Origin: Flammeovirgaceae bacterium UBA6059
GTDB lineage: Bacteria > Bacteroidota > Bacteroidia > Cytophagales > Cyclobacteriaceae
DNA length: 64,000 nucleotides
Assembly: GCA_002435755.1 (NCBI GenBank)
Contig: DIYH01000022.1
Coordinates: 95,530 to 159,529, forward strand
Direction: 5' to 3'
A program made the position numbers and the translations under genes. Below are positions 62,413 to 64,000 of this stretch, piece after piece (the first letter of the stretch is position 1; each line of letters starts with the position of its first letter). Under the pieces are notes generated by a model. It was not told where the DNA came from, searched no databases, and saw nothing but the letters and a program-made list of their open reading frames with translations.

Positions 62413-63478
62413 GAGTCTTACGCTGACTTTTCTCATTTTCATTACCAACAGGGTTAGGAAGCAGTGATGTCATTTTTATTTGAGCACTAGATAATGAAGG
62501 TTCTACACCATTAAGACTTAGTGTAACGCTTAGCGGAAAATGATCTGAGATTGACAAGAAGTCGAAATTCTGTACAACCTCAACATCGCCAATCATTTTG
62601 GCTAGTGTTGGGGATAGCAAAATATGATCCAATGAACTGAACTCATCAGGTCTGTCCACAAAATCATCTCGGTCTTTGTCCCAATGAGCTGTAAAACGTC
62701 TGTCCATGGGAAGCTTTTCGGCAACATTGAACAGGTCATCCGAGGTGGTTGAACCATTTATAGCTTTTAAATCAACAAGAACAGATGTGATTGGAAAGTT
62801 TCTGTTAATGTCTGGCACTTCAGCATCAAAATCATTGAAGTCCCCCAGCATCACGATCTCAAATCCATCGTCCACTAGAGATGTCGCTAAGCTTCGTATA
62901 GCATCCGCCTGTGCTTGTTTATCATCTTTTCTTCCCTCACTGCTAGGTCTGGCCAGGAGGTGAATACCGATTACAGCAAAATTCAAATCCCCTAGGGTGA
63001 ATTTGGCGAAGTAATTCTTAGAAACAGATTTTTCTGTCTGACCGCTTCTACCCTTTTCATCAAACCGCTCAAGCGGACCATTAGGAGCAATCTTCGTCAG
63101 AAGACAAACATCTTGTCCGGTAAAGCTATCTCTACCTTTAACCAGAAAAGGCATATAACCCATGCCCTTTAGAAATTTATCATTAAAGGTGGTTAGTGCT
63201 TCAATATTTTCGACTTCCACCCAATTGACAATATCCGCATCAATCTTGCGCAATATCTCACTAATATCGGCCATATGTTCTTCAGCTGCCGTTTGATCGG
63301 ATTTGTGAGCAAAATCAACACGTCCTTCTTCAGGTTCAACACCATCCCAAAGAAATCTGGCATTGAATGTGGTGATTTTTAGTCGGTTTTTATCTGATCT
63401 GTTGTCCTGGGCTAATAGTTCTAACGAAAGAAAAATGCCTAGAATCAGCACGGCAAGGGAGGTTTGGTAAATCTTCAT
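62393..63478 (-). CDS. Secreted endonuclease/exonuclease/phosphatase-family protein
   Basis: Exported protein of 361 residues in the EEP (DNase I-like) superfamily. Signal peptide 1-23 (ending LLAQ). Catalytic blocks: ITTFNARFLWDGVEPEEG, DADIVNWVEVENIEAL with the metal Glu, FAVIGIHLLARPS, IVMLGDFNDFDAEVPD (GDFND), and the final SSLDHILLSP and LSISDHFPLSVTL (SDH). The substrate may be extracellular DNA or a lipid phosphate. After the domain it reads MTSLLPNPVGNENEKS, like the opening of a lamin-tail or secretion tail, and then stops at once, so its C-terminus is probably truncated where the island joins. Confidence 0.85.
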   Translation of the reverse strand: MKIYQTSLAVLILGIFLSLELLAQDNRSDKNRLKITTFNARFLWDGVEPEEGRVDFAHKSDQTAAEEHMADISEILRKIDADIVNWVEVENIEALTTFNDKFLKGMGYMPFLVKGRDSFTGQDVCLLTKIAPNGPLERFDEKGRSGQTEKSVSKNYFAKFTLGDLNFAVIGIHLLARPSSEGRKDDKQAQADAIRSLATSLVDDGFEIVMLGDFNDFDAEVPDINRNFPITSVLVDLKAINGSTTSDDLFNVAEKLPMDRRFTAHWDKDRDDFVDRPDEFSSLDHILLSPTLAKMIGDVEVVQNFDFLSISDHFPLSVTLSLNGVEPSLSSAQIKMTSLLPNPVGNENEKSQRKTLSCQIL

Positions 63479-63653
63479 ATCCTGAGGCTTGTGGCTTTAT
63501 CAAGATACGAAAATCGTTATCAAAACGTAATATAGTCCATATCAAATCTTGATTATAACATTAAAATAACATTCCAAAACTTTAGTGAGGTCCGAATACT
63601 CTGGAATTGTTACACTTTTAGATGCCAATGACATAGTGACCACTAGACAAGAT

Positions 63654-63884
63654 TCAATTTTTGCTGAAAAACTCTTCAACTGTCATTCCAAATGCATGAA
63701 TGATTTTTGCGAGAGAAGAGAAGCGGATATCTGCGCCTCGCTCATAACGTGCATATTGAGACCGCGAGATATTATGCTCATAGGCGAATTTTTCAGCATT
63801 GGTGTAGCCTTTTTCTAGTCTCAGTTTCTTGATGCGCTCACCTAAAGATTGAAGTGCATGGCTTGTAAACTCTTGCTCATCCAT
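63654..63884 (-). CDS. Small XRE-family HTH regulator
   Basis: DNA-binding protein of 76 residues. The helix-turn-helix reads LGERIKKLRLEKGYTNAEKF then HNISRSQYARYERGADIRFS and LAKIIHAFGMTVEEFF, the standard XRE layout with ARYERG in the recognition helix. I start at 63884 (MDEQEFTSHALQSLG); the open frame to 63956 adds 24 residues without family support. Divergent partner not visible in the window. The regulated gene is unknown. Upstream 63885-64000 shows nothing else. Confidence 0.82.
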   Translation of the reverse strand: MDEQEFTSHALQSLGERIKKLRLEKGYTNAEKFAYEHNISRSQYARYERGADIRFSSLAKIIHAFGMTVEEFFSKN

Positions 63885-64000
63885 AGAGTCGAAGTACCTG
63901 AAAATGCACTCTTCAGGCAACCTTTTATAAAGGCACGCTAAATAAATACACATCATATAAAGGGATTTTAGATTCGTTTCGCGGATTTAATTCCACAGCA

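Noticed and set aside
62239..62448. 69-codon minus-strand frame over the end of the island membrane protein
   Set aside because: Mostly antisense to the barrel-like tail; only its first few residues may be the old endonuclease tail.
63214..63222. CTTCCACCC, nine bases identical to the tRNA-His 3' end, considered as a right attachment site
   Set aside because: Too short, and it lies inside the conserved endonuclease coding sequence (the VNWVEVE segment).
1..64000. CRISPR arrays, insertion sequences, rRNA genes
   Set aside because: No spaced repeat arrays, transposase motifs or rRNA sequence were seen when reading through the window.

Overview
The window is chromosomal DNA from a member of the Bacteroidota, most likely order Cytophagales (a marine Reichenbachiella/Fulvivirga-like organism is a reasonable guess, not proven). 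Evidence: a type IX secretion C-terminal domain, Bacteroidota-only small proteins (DUF4295, DUF5522, DUF6503), the rpmB-rpmG-DUF4295 order, a PadR regulator next to a giant FtsX permease, TPR-fused histidine kinases, LytS/LytTR regulation, and TAnnTTTG promoter boxes with almost no Shine-Dalgarno sequences.

Layout. 1-10 kb (minus): isoleucyl-tRNA synthetase (cut by the window edge), an MMPL/RND exporter, dGTPase, an M90-like metallopeptidase, glycyl-tRNA synthetase and a CPA2 cation/proton antiporter. 10-22 kb: a DUF547 lipoprotein, a LOG phosphoribohydrolase, an exported Gfo/Idh/MocA oxidoreductase, a DUF6503 lipoprotein, lgt, the trkA-trkH potassium-uptake pair with ATGA coupling, DUF1835 and DUF1295 genes, a secreted M20 amidohydrolase and an alanine/sodium symporter. 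22.3-31 kb: a signalling and surface-protein locus. Two colinear TPR LytS-type kinases, the first a pseudokinase, are translationally coupled to a LytTR response regulator. A 1043-residue duplicated surface protein exported by T9SS and an orphan HTH protein follow. Direct repeats at 21-bp phasing stand before the kinase operon, and two repeats 42 bp apart stand before the surface-protein gene. They are good candidates for the LytTR regulator's own sites.

31-39 kb: two small membrane/lipoprotein genes, ftsY, DUF4295-rpmG-rpmB with a strong terminator, a 59-codon DUF5522 gene, ornithine aminotransferase and a PadR/FtsX-permease pair. 39-45.5 kb: three tandem TPR-HisKA_3 kinases followed by one NarL-type regulator. 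45.5-58 kb: housekeeping genes (TIGR04283 glycosyltransferase, YCF48-like protein, hemB, Uma2, GroES-like protein, rmuC, NRDE protein, gcvP, DEAD-box helicase, dihydroorotase), ending in tRNA-His(GTG) with its own promoter and terminator.

58.2-62.4 kb is an accessory island directly behind the tRNA. It carries a recognisable short prokaryotic Argonaute plus TIR-APAZ operon (the SPARTA abortive-defence type). The operon is broken by two one-base frameshifts and one in-frame TAA. The first frameshift lies exactly on an A_AAA_AAG slippery heptamer. The neighbouring outer-membrane protein gene also carries a one-base frameshift, and the endonuclease gene beyond it has a truncated tail. The first 58 kb shows no comparable lesions, which favours real decay of the island over a uniform sequencing error, although homopolymer errors cannot be excluded without reads. 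The window ends with a small XRE regulator. No CRISPR array, insertion sequence or rRNA was seen.
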